Origin: Pseudoalteromonas sp. A25
GTDB taxonomy: Bacteria; Pseudomonadota; Gammaproteobacteria; Enterobacterales; Alteromonadaceae
Assembly (NCBI RefSeq): GCF_009176705.1
Contig: NZ_AP021846.1
Coordinates: forward strand, 2,884,001 to 2,948,000
DNA: 64,000 bases
Direction: 5' to 3'
Each line of letters opens with the position of its first letter. Within the stretch, counting starts at the first letter, position 1. The position numbers were made by a program, and so were the translations under genes. Under the pieces are notes generated by a model, which saw only the letters and a program-made list of their open reading frames with translations, made no database searches and was not told the origin of the DNA. Shown piece by piece: positions 19,480 through 29,063 of the stretch.

Positions 19480-19848
19480 CTAACGGATGCCGTAGCGATG
19501 CAATAACTCTATTAAACGGGCGCTATCAATCGGTTTTTCTAAAAATGCAATAGCACCTAGTTGCGTTACACGTTGCTTCATTTCAGGTTGAATATCAGCA
19601 GATATAACAATGACAAAAGTTTCGATATTGGCATCTTTTTTTATGTGCTCAAGCACTCCAACACCATCCAATCTTGGCATCGTTAAATCTAAGCACAGTA
19701 AGTCCACATGTTGACTTTTCAGCTGTTCAATTGCCTCTACGCCGTCATTTGCTTGTTGAACATCAGCGTCCAACACTTTGCTTAAACAGCGAACAACTTG
19801 TTTTCTGGCAACAGCTGAATCATCACATACTAATATTGAGTAATTCAT
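19480..19848 (-). CDS. Single-domain response regulator (CheY-like)
   Basis: 122 residues from ATG 19848; the open frame continues 11 codons further, but MNYSILVCDDSAVARKQVVR is the natural start. It has only a receiver domain: the acidic pair in LVCDDS, the phospho-acceptor Asp in LLCLDLTMPRLDG, Ser in VIVISAD and Lys in FLEKPID. With no output domain it probably acts by protein contact. It is divergent from a histidine kinase gene 200 bases away that lacks its own receiver, so the two may be partners. That pairing is inference. Confidence 0.85.
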   Translation of the reverse strand: MNYSILVCDDSAVARKQVVRCLSKVLDADVQQANDGVEAIEQLKSQHVDLLCLDLTMPRLDGVGVLEHIKKDANIETFVIVISADIQPEMKQRVTQLGAIAFLEKPIDSARLIELLHRYGIR

Positions 19849-20048
19849 CAAAATAAATCTATCGCTTTGTAACCAACGCACTTATAACACAATATTGTGT
19901 ATCCAGTAAGGGGGGCTAGACATAATGATAATAAAGCGCTTTTTCTTAACTAAAAAGCAAGATATTTATTTATTTTTAACCCTTTATTGGCTAACTTTAC
20001 CTGTAGCCGTACTAAAATAATTACTATTTGGGGAGCCAAAGTTCATTC

Positions 20049-21809
20049 ATGCTGCAAAAAAGCCTATCGAAAAAGCTACTCACGAATGTGCTGTCGGTTT
20101 ATTTCTTACTTACGTTCGTTGTGACTTGTGGTCAAGTTGTCGCTGAGTATGTCAATACCAAAGACTACATACGCAACGAGTTGACTATGCTGCAAAAAAC
20201 GTTCAGCCGCAGCCTGACACGCGCGATTTGGGAGTTAAACACCAAACAAACTGTCACGACGGCTGAAGGTCTGCTGGCTATCCCCATGATCGAAGGTATT
20301 ATCGTACGCGATGATAGTGGTGAAATAATTTCTCAACTAGGTCGTTCACTCGACATTCACGAATTATATAGCCAACAATTAGTGCAAGAAGAAGCCATTA
20401 TTGAAGATACACCATCAGGCTTATTTGGATATACCTTCCCGCTTATCTTTGAGTTTTCAGGCCGCGCAACTCAAGTTGGCGATGTAACTCTATTCTCATC
20501 TCGTGATGTTGTGTTTAGTCGCATTATGATTTCGATTTATTTTTTGATTGGTAATGCAATGATTAAAACAACGTTCTTGATCATTCTGTTTTTAATTGCA
20601 TTTCGACGCTTGCTAACTGAACCCTTAACAGACCTAACCGACCAAATCGAAGAAATAGAACTTGACGATATCGATGGTAAAAAGATAGACATTGGCACCA
20701 CCGAGCGTAATGAACTCAAAGTAATGGAAGAAGCGTTTAATAAACTAATCGACAAGGTCGCTGAGTATCGTAAACAACTCGATCAAACACAAAAAGAACT
20801 CATTATTAGCAATGAAAAACTAGATCAACACAACCTTCAGCTTGAGCAAGAAGTTGCGAGGAAAACTTCAAACCTAAGTCAAGCAATGATGGATCTTCAA
20901 CAGCAAAAGTATGAGTTAGAAAAGCAAAAGCTTACATTAACTGAAGAGGTTGATCTTCGCAGTCAAACCGAGCAAGAGTTACTGACAAAACAAAAGGAGC
21001 TGGAACGCTATGTTGATGAACTAAACATGGCGCAAGAGCGCCTCGTTGGCTCTGAGAAAATGGCAGCATTAGGTGGGTTAGTTGCAGGTATCACTCATGA
21101 TATTAACACCCCAGTTGGGATAGGCGTTACAGCAACGTCATTTTTACAAGAACGCTTAAACAAGCTAGAAGCCGCCTATAAAGAAAAAACGCTTTCTCCA
21201 AAAGCACTCGAAGAGTTTATTAATGAAGCCAAGCAAAGCACCAGTTTATTAACTACAAACTTGGACAGAGCGTCGGAGTTAGTTGCAAGCTTTAAACAAA
21301 TTGCAGTGGATCAGGCCAGCGAAGCGGTGCGAAAAATAAACTTTAAAGAATACTTATCTGAAGTTGTGCGTTCATTGCATCCTAAAATCAAAAAAACAAA
21401 GCATACTATTGATATTAACTGCCCTGATGATTTGATTTTAAATTTACCTGCGGGCGCAATCAGCCAGATTTTCACTAATCTGATCATGAACTCATTGATC
21501 CATGGTTTTGAAGGCATTGATAAAGGTATTATCGATATCAGTATTACTGATGATCACGATGATGTAAAAATTGTGTATAAAGACAATGGCCGAGGCGTCA
21601 GTAAAGAGCAACTTGAAAAGCTGTTTGACCCATTCTTTACAACCAAGCGCGATCAAGGTGGTAGCGGATTAGGCACCCACATAACCTTAAACTTGGTCAA
21701 GCAAACTTTAAATGGCGATATTGAGGTGAACAGTGAAGAAGGAAAAGGCTTAACCTACTTCATTAAATTTCCAAAAAATATGCAAGCACCAATGAGCATG
21801 TTTAGCTAA
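20049..21809 (+). CDS. Membrane sensor histidine kinase
   Basis: 586 residues from ATG 20049; a TTG 7 codons upstream is less likely. Order: membrane helix (about 12-34), periplasmic sensor region, second helix (about 168-190), HAMP-like linker, long coiled coil (about 230-335), and kinase core. The phosphorylated His is H350 in VAGITHDINTPVGIG. The ATP-binding domain has NLIMNSLIHGF, DNGRGVS and GGSGLGTHI. No receiver is attached; the divergent CheY-like gene is the obvious candidate target. A 13-base inverted repeat follows the stop. Confidence 0.88.
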   Translation: MLQKSLSKKLLTNVLSVYFLLTFVVTCGQVVAEYVNTKDYIRNELTMLQKTFSRSLTRAIWELNTKQTVTTAEGLLAIPMIEGIIVRDDSGEIISQLGRSLDIHELYSQQLVQEEAIIEDTPSGLFGYTFPLIFEFSGRATQVGDVTLFSSRDVVFSRIMISIYFLIGNAMIKTTFLIILFLIAFRRLLTEPLTDLTDQIEEIELDDIDGKKIDIGTTERNELKVMEEAFNKLIDKVAEYRKQLDQTQKELIISNEKLDQHNLQLEQEVARKTSNLSQAMMDLQQQKYELEKQKLTLTEEVDLRSQTEQELLTKQKELERYVDELNMAQERLVGSEKMAALGGLVAGITHDINTPVGIGVTATSFLQERLNKLEAAYKEKTLSPKALEEFINEAKQSTSLLTTNLDRASELVASFKQIAVDQASEAVRKINFKEYLSEVVRSLHPKIKKTKHTIDINCPDDLILNLPAGAISQIFTNLIMNSLIHGFEGIDKGIIDISITDDHDDVKIVYKDNGRGVSKEQLEKLFDPFFTTKRDQGGSGLGTHITLNLVKQTLNGDIEVNSEEGKGLTYFIKFPKNMQAPMSMFS

Positions 21810-21817
21810 ATCGCACA

Positions 21818-21845
21818 TGCCAAATACAAAGTTTTGTATTTGGCA
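21818..21845 (+). terminator. Inverted repeat after the kinase gene
   Basis: TGCCAAATACAAA and its exact complement are separated by only two bases (13-base perfect arms), starting 9 bases past the kinase stop. No T-run follows. It may work as a terminator, as a 3' stabiliser, or as a site affecting rdgC, whose start is 65 bases on. Confidence 0.5.
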
Positions 21846-21909
21846 CTCCCCTTTGACTTCAAATTATTGTTATTATGCCCGTCTATTTTTAAGCACGGAT
21901 ACTCATAAT

Positions 21910-22818
21910 ATGTGGTTCAGTAACCTGATCTGTTATCGATTCAAGCAAGACGTTTCATACAACCAAGACGAATTTGAAAAAGCGTTAGAACAAGATGTGT
22001 TTCGACCTTGCGGCAGCCAAGACATGAGTACGTTTGGTTGGACAAAAGCGCTAGGAAAACATGGCAACAGCTTATCCCACTTCTCACAGAATAGTATTCT
22101 GCTATGTGCTAAGCGTGAAGAAAAAGTACTGCCAGCGTCAGTGATCAACGACATGGTAAATGAAAAAGTAGAACTTATTGAGCGAGAAGAAAACCGCCCA
22201 GTTAAAAAGAAAGAAAAGGATGAACTAAAAGAGAACATTCTAAGCACTTTGTTACCTCAGGCATTTAAGAAATCAAGCCTGCAATTTGCATTTATAGATC
22301 AAGATAATGGTTGGGTAATAGTCAATAGCGCTAGCTTCAATAAAGCTGAAGAACTATTAGCACTGTTAAGAAAGTCTCTTGGCACTTTGCCAGTCGTGCC
22401 CGCATTTGCCAACTATGATCTCGATGTTTTTCTTACCGATTGGCTGACTAAGTTTGAGGCCCCTGAAGGATTTGCAATTGGCACTGACGCTGAGTTGCAA
22501 GAGCCCGATGATAATGGTGCTCAAGTGAAACTCAAGCAACATGACTTATCCTCAGACGAAATCAAAAGTCACTTAGAAAACGGAAAGCGTGTTACCAAAC
22601 TTGCTTTTGACTGGCGTGAACGCGTTAAATTTATGCTTCAAAATGACGGCTCAATAAAACGCCTGAGCTACGCTGAAGCGCTTAAAGAACAAAATGCGGA
22701 CATTCCTAAAGAAGATATGGCAGTAAAGCTTGATGCAGACTTTATATTAGTTAGTGAGGAAGTTAAGGAACTATTAGAAGAACTCACGCAAAGTTTAGGC
22801 GACAGCTCAGATATGTAA
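21910..22818 (+). CDS. rdgC: Recombination-associated protein RdgC
   Basis: 302 residues from ATG 21910; the frame is open for 31 more codons upstream, through the inverted repeat, but MWFSNLICYRF is the family start and E. coli RdgC has 303 residues. RdgC forms a ring around DNA and limits RecA loading. Seen: FRPCGSQDMSTFGWTKALGK near the N-terminus, INDMVNEKVELIEREENRPV with basic KKKEKDELKE, and ITKLAFDWRERVKF-type sequence near residue 240. It stands alone here and is convergent with an HDOD gene. Confidence 0.95.
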   Translation: MWFSNLICYRFKQDVSYNQDEFEKALEQDVFRPCGSQDMSTFGWTKALGKHGNSLSHFSQNSILLCAKREEKVLPASVINDMVNEKVELIEREENRPVKKKEKDELKENILSTLLPQAFKKSSLQFAFIDQDNGWVIVNSASFNKAEELLALLRKSLGTLPVVPAFANYDLDVFLTDWLTKFEAPEGFAIGTDAELQEPDDNGAQVKLKQHDLSSDEIKSHLENGKRVTKLAFDWRERVKFMLQNDGSIKRLSYAEALKEQNADIPKEDMAVKLDADFILVSEEVKELLEELTQSLGDSSDM

Positions 22819-22826
22819 GTTAAAAT

Positions 22827-22853
22827 AGATATGCCGACACAGTCGGCTTATCT
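22827..22853. terminator. Hairpin between convergent rdgC and HDOD genes
   Basis: AGATA-T-GCCGAC-ACA-GTCGGC-T-TATCT forms a stem with one internal mismatch pair. It lies 9 bases after rdgC and 27 bases after the HDOD stop, so it could serve both directions. No strong T-run on either side. Confidence 0.5.
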
Positions 22854-22879
22854 TCTGTAATAAAACACGAGTCATAGGG

Positions 22880-23719
22880 CTATGCAAACATCGTTTTGAC
22901 ATCTTCAAGTAAATCTTGATACTCATCACTGGTAAACATATCCACAGAACGAACAATCCCTTTTTGCTCATAAACTTGTAATGATGCTGCTTTATCAGAA
23001 ACCTGTAAAATGCCCTCTAAAATACCTCCAACACGGATAAAATCCACATAACTATCTTCATTAGGTTTGTAGTTTGGATTAGCCCAGTTTTCAGCAACTT
23101 CTATAAACTCTTCGGTAAATCCCCACTCCCGCATAATGGCACCACCAATTCTACCTGCCAGCTTTTGAATTGCGTGAGCTAAAAAGCTTGGGTTTGCAAA
23201 CACTTCAGGGTGGCGCTCAGCCTCTGTTAATATCGGCAACACACCAATATTAAAAACCAAAGACGCGAGTGTAATTGTGTCTCTGTTTAATGAGGTATGT
23301 TTGTGAACACGTAAGTAAAATTCCATGGTAGAAATGGCTTGGCAAGCCACTTTTAATGTTTTTTGCCATGCTTTATCCATATAAGTTTTAATCAACTTGT
23401 TGTTTGAAACAAACAGCTGCTCCATAGCCATGGCAGTCGCTATGTTTTTTATTTGTCTCAGCCCGATACGGGTAACCGCTTGATTGAGCGTGTTGACCTT
23501 TACAGAACGCCCCATAAATGCGCTATTGGCAACCTTTATCATCCGTGCTGATAATGCAGGATCATGAGAAATGACATCTGCCATCTGCATCAAGTTGACG
23601 TCTGGATCGTCTGCAGCTTGACGAACTTTAACCGCTACGTCCGGTAACGTGGGTAGCACTAACGTATCATTATTTATTCTATCTATAAGGATGGTAAGTA
23701 AAGCATTCTCTGTTGACAT
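22880..23719 (-). CDS. HDOD domain protein
   Basis: 279 residues from ATG 23719, preceded by AGGA at good spacing. The HDOD domain fills most of the protein: LPTLPDVAVKVRQAADDPDV, VISHDPALSARMIKVANSAF and INQAVTRIGLRQIKNIATAM-like sequence. HDOD proteins are HD-superfamily relatives that usually lack phosphodiesterase residues and act in signalling. No other domain is attached. Its partner is unknown. Confidence 0.85.
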   Translation of the reverse strand: MSTENALLTILIDRINNDTLVLPTLPDVAVKVRQAADDPDVNLMQMADVISHDPALSARMIKVANSAFMGRSVKVNTLNQAVTRIGLRQIKNIATAMAMEQLFVSNNKLIKTYMDKAWQKTLKVACQAISTMEFYLRVHKHTSLNRDTITLASLVFNIGVLPILTEAERHPEVFANPSFLAHAIQKLAGRIGGAIMREWGFTEEFIEVAENWANPNYKPNEDSYVDFIRVGGILEGILQVSDKAASLQVYEQKGIVRSVDMFTSDEYQDLLEDVKTMFA

Positions 23720-23944
23720 AGGTTCAATCCTAAAACTACTCAGTGGCATTAACATACTGTTGTTATATAGTTTTAGTATTGTCTAACATCAGCATAAAGT
23801 TAAGACATAGATACAAAAATAATCCCTATTAGCTATCAAAGCTAATTTTCTGGTAATTACATCGCGTCGATGCAGAATAATTTTTGTCAATGAGGTAAGG
23901 TAGTCCGGTAATTTTAACTTCCAATAACAATTAAAGAGAGCAAT

Positions 23945-25630
23945 ATGAGACTTTCTAAAATAAGCCAAGCATTAATCATTGCTAGTTCTTTAGCCTTAAG
24001 CGCATGTTCAGAGCCAACAAACAACTCTCCTGAGGCGCAAAGCGCACAAAAAGAACAATCGGGCTATACGTTAGTTAATACACCACAATCACGCCTAGAT
24101 ATTTACACTGAAGTGACATTAAACACCGATTTATCGCACCTTAGCGACAATCAAAAACACATGATTAGCAAGTTAATCGATGCATCAAAAATTATGGACG
24201 ACCTATTTTGGAAGCAAAGCTTCGAAATGGATAAAGAGACATTCTTAAGTCGTATCAGCGACGACAAAGTTCGTAAATTTGCTGATATCAATTATGGTCC
24301 TTGGGATAGACTCGACGGTGACAAAGTTTTCCTAAACAGTTTTGATGAAAAAACCCCCGGTGCTGAGTTCTACCCTCATGATATGACCAAAGAAGAGTTA
24401 AATAACTCCGATTTAAAAGATAAAGCAGGGTTATATTCAATTGTTAAACGCGATGAGCAAGGTAAGCTATACACTCTACCTTATTCAAAAATCTATGAAA
24501 AAGAACTCACTCAAGCTGCCCAACTTTTACGTGAAGCAAGTAAGCTTGCTGAAGATAAAGAATTTGCTAACTACTTAATACTGCGTGCAGATGCCTTATT
24601 AAACAACAGCTACCAAACTTCTGACTTTGCGTGGATGGATATGAAAAATAACCCCATTGACGTGGTTATTGGCCCTATTGAAACGTATGAAGACCAGTTA
24701 TTTGGCTATCGCGCAGGGTTTGAATCGTATGTACTTGTGAAAGACCTAGCATGGAGTGAACGTTTAGCTAAATTTGCTGCATTTTTGCCTGAACTACAAA
24801 CCGGGTTGCCTGTTGATGAAAAATATAAACAAGAAGTGCCAGGCTCAGACGCTGATCTAAATGCATATGATGTCATCTATTATGCAGGTCACTCAAACGC
24901 AGGTAGCAAGACCATTGCCATTAACCTGCCGAACGACGAACAAGTTCAGCTAGAAAAAGGAACTCGTCGTTTGCAACTTAAAAACGCAATGCGTGCTAAG
25001 TTTGACAAAATTATGCTACCTATCGCAGACCAACTAATCGTGCCAGAGCAACGTAAACATATTACCTTTGATGCATTCTTTGCCAACACTATGTTCCATG
25101 AAGTGGCACACGGTTTAGGTATTAAAAACACCATTACCGGCAAAGGCACCGTACGTCAATCTCTACAAGAGCATGCGAGTGCCATTGAAGAAGGTAAAGC
25201 TGATATTCTTGGCCTTTACATGGTTGAGCAGCTATTGAATAAAGGTGAAATTACTGAGGGAACGATTGAAGATTACTACATCACCTTTATGGCGGGGATC
25301 TTCCGTTCAGTACGCTTTGGTGCGTCAAGTGCGCATGGTAAAGCAAACATGATCCGCTTTAACTTCTTCAAAGAACAAGGCGCGTTTTCTAAAAATGAGC
25401 AAGGCTTGTACAAAGTAGATATGGATAAGATGGCTACCGCGATGGAAAAGTTGTCTAGTCTTATCTTAACTCTGCAAGGTGACGGTGATTACCAAAAAGT
25501 GGATCAATTGATCGCAACGCACGGTGACATTAAAGAGGAGCTACAGGCTGACTTAGCAAAACTGTCAAAAGCCAACATTCCTGTTGACGTCACATTCAAA
25601 CAAGGTAAAGCAGTGTTAGGTCTTAAGTAA
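23945..25630 (+). CDS. Lipoprotein zinc peptidase of the dipeptidyl-peptidase III (M49) type
   Basis: 561 residues. The lipoprotein signal ends LALSACS, so the mature protein should be membrane-anchored. The metal site is HEVAHG (H385, E386, H389) with third-ligand region EEGKADILGLY (E415/E416). Classical M49 enzymes have HExxxH; here the spacing is HExxH, as in bacterial relatives often annotated as Zn-dependent hydrolases. The middle region DVVIGPIETYEDQLFGYRAG is typical of that group. The likely role is trimming short peptides in the envelope. AAAGAGAG precedes the ATG and an intrinsic terminator follows. Confidence 0.8.
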   Translation: MRLSKISQALIIASSLALSACSEPTNNSPEAQSAQKEQSGYTLVNTPQSRLDIYTEVTLNTDLSHLSDNQKHMISKLIDASKIMDDLFWKQSFEMDKETFLSRISDDKVRKFADINYGPWDRLDGDKVFLNSFDEKTPGAEFYPHDMTKEELNNSDLKDKAGLYSIVKRDEQGKLYTLPYSKIYEKELTQAAQLLREASKLAEDKEFANYLILRADALLNNSYQTSDFAWMDMKNNPIDVVIGPIETYEDQLFGYRAGFESYVLVKDLAWSERLAKFAAFLPELQTGLPVDEKYKQEVPGSDADLNAYDVIYYAGHSNAGSKTIAINLPNDEQVQLEKGTRRLQLKNAMRAKFDKIMLPIADQLIVPEQRKHITFDAFFANTMFHEVAHGLGIKNTITGKGTVRQSLQEHASAIEEGKADILGLYMVEQLLNKGEITEGTIEDYYITFMAGIFRSVRFGASSAHGKANMIRFNFFKEQGAFSKNEQGLYKVDMDKMATAMEKLSSLILTLQGDGDYQKVDQLIATHGDIKEELQADLAKLSKANIPVDVTFKQGKAVLGLK

Positions 25631-25655
25631 TTAAGATTTCGTACTCTACCTCAGC

Positions 25656-25682
25656 AAAAAAGGGCACCTAGGTGCCCTTTTT
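25656..25682. terminator. Bidirectional intrinsic terminator
   Basis: The A-run, perfect stem AGGGCACC-TA-GGTGCCCT region and T-run lie 25 bases after the M49-type gene and 15 bases after the convergent aminopeptidase stop, serving both. Confidence 0.85.
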
Positions 25683-25696
25683 GTAAAAATGCCTGA

Positions 25697-27229
25697 TTAA
25701 ATACAATAACGAGCGAACAAGCTACTCACTGTTGCAGCGGTTGGCTTTCCATGTTGCCAATCACCGCCTTCCACACCACTACCGGCAATATCCATATGAA
25801 CATAGGGCAAAGGTAAATCAGAATCACTACCGTGCTTATCTAGCCCACCCACAATGGCCAGAAACGCCATAGGGAATTGGTGACCGCGCGCAGTAACCGC
25901 AGAAGGTGCATTGTTACTTGAAAGTACATCATCCGCCAAGGTACGTGGTTTTACAAAATCATAATCTTCACGGCGACTACGTGATAGTTCCGCACCATCA
26001 GCCCACAAATCGCCCATATCAGCCAACTGACGAGAAACACTAGCCGCACGAGCCGGGCCATTTTCAACATAGGCGCTATAAGGGCCTACCGCTCTTGCTG
26101 CGTGACCGGTCAATGTAGCAACGGTAAATAGCTCTGGATTTACCTCTGACTTAGCAAGGTCTTTCATTTCACTTAGCAAATCGCCCATCGCTAAGCGCCC
26201 TTCTGCATCGGTATTACCAATACGAACTTTTAGCCCTTCACGGCAAGTAATAATTTCATCCGGCACAAAACAATCAGAGCCAATAGAGTTGCGTACCACA
26301 GCAAGGTAAGCAACCACTTTGACACCCTTAGGTTGATAATCAGCAACCGCTTTCATAAAACCTGCTACCGATGCTGCACCGCCTTTATCGCGACTCATAC
26401 CCGCCATAAAACCGCCTACCTTCAAGTCTGCACCACCAGTGTCATACACAAGCCCCTTACCAACAAACATGAGGGTGCGGTTTACTTCATCACTTGGCGT
26501 ATAAACCAGCTTTACAACACGAGGGTGGTGACGCTCAACAGCATATGAGGCACGCGCGACAGTACCCAGCATAGGATATTGTTGTTCAATGGTATTGATA
26601 TCACTGATAACCTCAACAGACACGCTGGTATTTTTAAATAACTCAACACAGTAATCAGCAAATTTTGGTGGTGCCATACGCTCAGGCTCGGTGCCACATA
26701 AATCGCGCGCCGCATATTGGCCTGCCGCCAAGGCGTTTAGCTGCTTACACAATGCTTCATCAGCGCCGACTAAACTGATTTGGCTCACAGGCTCTATGCT
26801 TTGGCCGCGGTATTCACGCGCTTCTAGCGGCTGCCAAAGTGCTTGGCAAGCACCTAAGTAAGCAACTTGTAGGGCATTTTGGTAGCGCGCATCTTGAGGC
26901 ATACCCACAACCAACATAGTTGGCGCTTTGCACCCCGCCGCTTTTGCTTCGTTGATAGCTGACTTTGCCGCATCAAAAATACGGCGCACATCATCATAAT
27001 CGCGATTAAGTGGGCCTGTTGGAGAAATAACCAAACGTTTACCAGGTAACTCATCAGCAAGCACCAATGTGGCTTTACTTGATATTCTCGCATCTACAGC
27101 TAGATAGGGTGCTACGGCTTTGTTAAGACGCTCATCTTGTAGATCATGCACATTGGCAGCTATCACAATCACTGCATCGGCGTTATTACTTACTAAATCA
27201 TTACACGGTAATGCCAGAGGAAAAGACAT
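25697..27229 (-). CDS. M17 family leucyl aminopeptidase-like protein
   Basis: 510 residues. The M17 signature NTDAEGRLAMGDLLSEM is intact, and the first metal-binding stretch VGKGLVYDTGGADLKVGG keeps the Lys and Asp. No signal peptide is apparent, so the protein is probably cytoplasmic. It differs from PepA around GADLKVGGFMAGMSRDKGGA, so substrate range cannot be stated. The ATG lies directly after the T-run of a terminator that ends the upstream cstA-like gene, and the only Shine-Dalgarno (GAGGG, 27242-27238) is inside that terminator stem. Confidence 0.85.
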   Translation of the reverse strand: MSFPLALPCNDLVSNNADAVIVIAANVHDLQDERLNKAVAPYLAVDARISSKATLVLADELPGKRLVISPTGPLNRDYDDVRRIFDAAKSAINEAKAAGCKAPTMLVVGMPQDARYQNALQVAYLGACQALWQPLEAREYRGQSIEPVSQISLVGADEALCKQLNALAAGQYAARDLCGTEPERMAPPKFADYCVELFKNTSVSVEVISDINTIEQQYPMLGTVARASYAVERHHPRVVKLVYTPSDEVNRTLMFVGKGLVYDTGGADLKVGGFMAGMSRDKGGAASVAGFMKAVADYQPKGVKVVAYLAVVRNSIGSDCFVPDEIITCREGLKVRIGNTDAEGRLAMGDLLSEMKDLAKSEVNPELFTVATLTGHAARAVGPYSAYVENGPARAASVSRQLADMGDLWADGAELSRSRREDYDFVKPRTLADDVLSSNNAPSAVTARGHQFPMAFLAIVGGLDKHGSDSDLPLPYVHMDIAGSGVEGGDWQHGKPTAATVSSLFARYCI

Positions 27230-27262
27230 AAAAAAGGCCCTCAGTTACAAAAATAAGGGCCC
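27230..27262 (-). terminator. Terminator between the CstA-like and aminopeptidase genes
   Basis: On the minus strand GGGCCCT...AGGGCC is followed by six T residues ending at the aminopeptidase ATG. The stem is 6-7 bases with a 14-base loop. It overlaps the ribosome site of the next gene. Confidence 0.65.
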
Positions 27263-27301
27263 GATTATGGGATATTTGATAATGCTTTACCAGTAAAGTC
27301 G

Positions 27302-28987
27302 CTATTGTGTATTTTCGTTCACTGACCCTGCTCGATTATGTTTACTAATCACGGACCAAGCTTCAAGCATTACCAGTACACTGACCACCAGCACAATGAT
27401 ATCTAATATCACTAGTAACCAATTTCCTTGCTGATAGTATTCTTGTAACTTAATTACGCCGGCAAAAAAAGCCATTAATAAAACAAAGCTCATGGGGATC
27501 AAGGTATATTTTGCAGGACGCCCTAACTTGATCAAGTAGACAGAAATCACAAGCAAAGTAAGGCTTGCAAGTATCTGATTGGTTGAGCCAAATAGCGGCC
27601 AAATAATCATACCACCGCTCCCTGATGAACCACCCGCACCAAAAGCAAGGAGTAAACAACAACCCACTGCAATCAAGGTCGCTACAATACCATTTTGCAA
27701 CGCCTTTAGCTGATAGATATCTCCCCACTCTTGAATAATATAGCGCTGTAGCCTAACACCGGAGTCCATTGTGGTACCGGCAAACAACACCACCATCACT
27801 GCAAGCAAAGTAGCTGCAATTTCTGTGGGGATCCCCCAACCACTGCTGATCAGATTAGAGCCGCCGGTGATAAACGCCCCCACACTGCCAGCACCTAAAT
27901 GGCTGTATATTTCGTGCCACTGCTCAGGCGACACGGCAAGCATGACACCACTGACAGCCACAAGAGTAATAAGTGCCAGCGAGCCCTCTCCTACTGCGCC
28001 TAAATAACCAACAAAGCGACCGTCTGTTTCTTTGTTTAGCTGCTTTGAGCTAGTTCCTGAAGATACGATGCCATGAAAGCCCGATACCGCGCCACAAGCA
28101 ATAGTAACGAATAGCAAAGGGATAATACTGGGTGTTTCACTGGCCATATGGGTATTAAATGCTGGCGCGGTAATATCTGGCATAACAACAAATACCGCAC
28201 CATATAGCAGTATCAAGCCAACCAATAACTGCAAACCATTGATAAAATCACGCGGCTGCAAAAGCATCCATACAGGCAGCAAAGAAGCCACAGCCGCATA
28301 GATAAACAAGATCACAATCCAGCTTGCTTTATCGGTTAATCCAAACAACTCAGAAGGTAGGGCCAAAGGCATACTAGAGCCCATATAAATGGTGGCATAC
28401 AAAATAGCCACCCCGACCACGCAAAGCGGCACCAAAGGCACTTGTCGTTTTAGCAATTGGCCAATCACTAGCGCAACGGCTATCGCTGCCCAAGCAGGAA
28501 ACACGGCACTGGGGTTGGCAACAAATGAGTTGGCGATCACCACACCAAATACCGCATTAACCATAAGTAAAACAAGAAACACCACAATCATAAACAATGC
28601 ACGAGTACGTTTGCCTATCACCGTTTCTGACAGCGCTCCCATAGACTTGCCTTTATGGCGAGCACTGGCCCAAAGAGCCCCCATATCATGAACACCGGCA
28701 AAGAAAATAGTACCTATCACTACCCATAACACGGCAGGTACCCAACCCCAATAAACCGCAATGGCAGGCCCAACTATCGGCGCAGCACCAGCAACAGAAG
28801 TAAAATGGTGCCCCCATAACACCACTTTGTTGGTCGGCACAAAGTCCACCCCATCATTTAGTTCATGTGCCGGCGTGACAAAATTATCGTCCATTTTGAA
28901 GATTTTTTCGGCGATAAATTTGGAATAAACAAACCAGCCAAATAGCATACCAATTATGCCAAATAGCACTATCATGATTGACTGCAT
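27302..28987 (-). CDS. cstA: CstA-family transporter (peptide/pyruvate uptake)
   Basis: 561 residues, shorter than E. coli CstA (701) but like the compact forms of the family. Characteristic segments: VPTNKVVLWGHHFTSVAGAA near the N-terminus, PIVGPAIAVYWGWVPAVLWV and FFAGVHDMGALWASARHKG. About 14-16 hydrophobic helices span the chain. CstA proteins import peptides or pyruvate, often during carbon limitation. AGGAG precedes the ATG. The next gene on this strand is an aminopeptidase, which would suit peptide uptake, but a terminator lies between them. Confidence 0.85.
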   Translation of the reverse strand: MQSIMIVLFGIIGMLFGWFVYSKFIAEKIFKMDDNFVTPAHELNDGVDFVPTNKVVLWGHHFTSVAGAAPIVGPAIAVYWGWVPAVLWVVIGTIFFAGVHDMGALWASARHKGKSMGALSETVIGKRTRALFMIVVFLVLLMVNAVFGVVIANSFVANPSAVFPAWAAIAVALVIGQLLKRQVPLVPLCVVGVAILYATIYMGSSMPLALPSELFGLTDKASWIVILFIYAAVASLLPVWMLLQPRDFINGLQLLVGLILLYGAVFVVMPDITAPAFNTHMASETPSIIPLLFVTIACGAVSGFHGIVSSGTSSKQLNKETDGRFVGYLGAVGEGSLALITLVAVSGVMLAVSPEQWHEIYSHLGAGSVGAFITGGSNLISSGWGIPTEIAATLLAVMVVLFAGTTMDSGVRLQRYIIQEWGDIYQLKALQNGIVATLIAVGCCLLLAFGAGGSSGSGGMIIWPLFGSTNQILASLTLLVISVYLIKLGRPAKYTLIPMSFVLLMAFFAGVIKLQEYYQQGNWLLVILDIIVLVVSVLVMLEAWSVISKHNRAGSVNENTQ

Positions 28988-29063
28988 TCTAGGCTCCTGC
29001 TCTTATTTTTGTATTAGCTTAGCGTGTGAAATTAACATAGTTAACAAAAAAAGCACTTACCTT

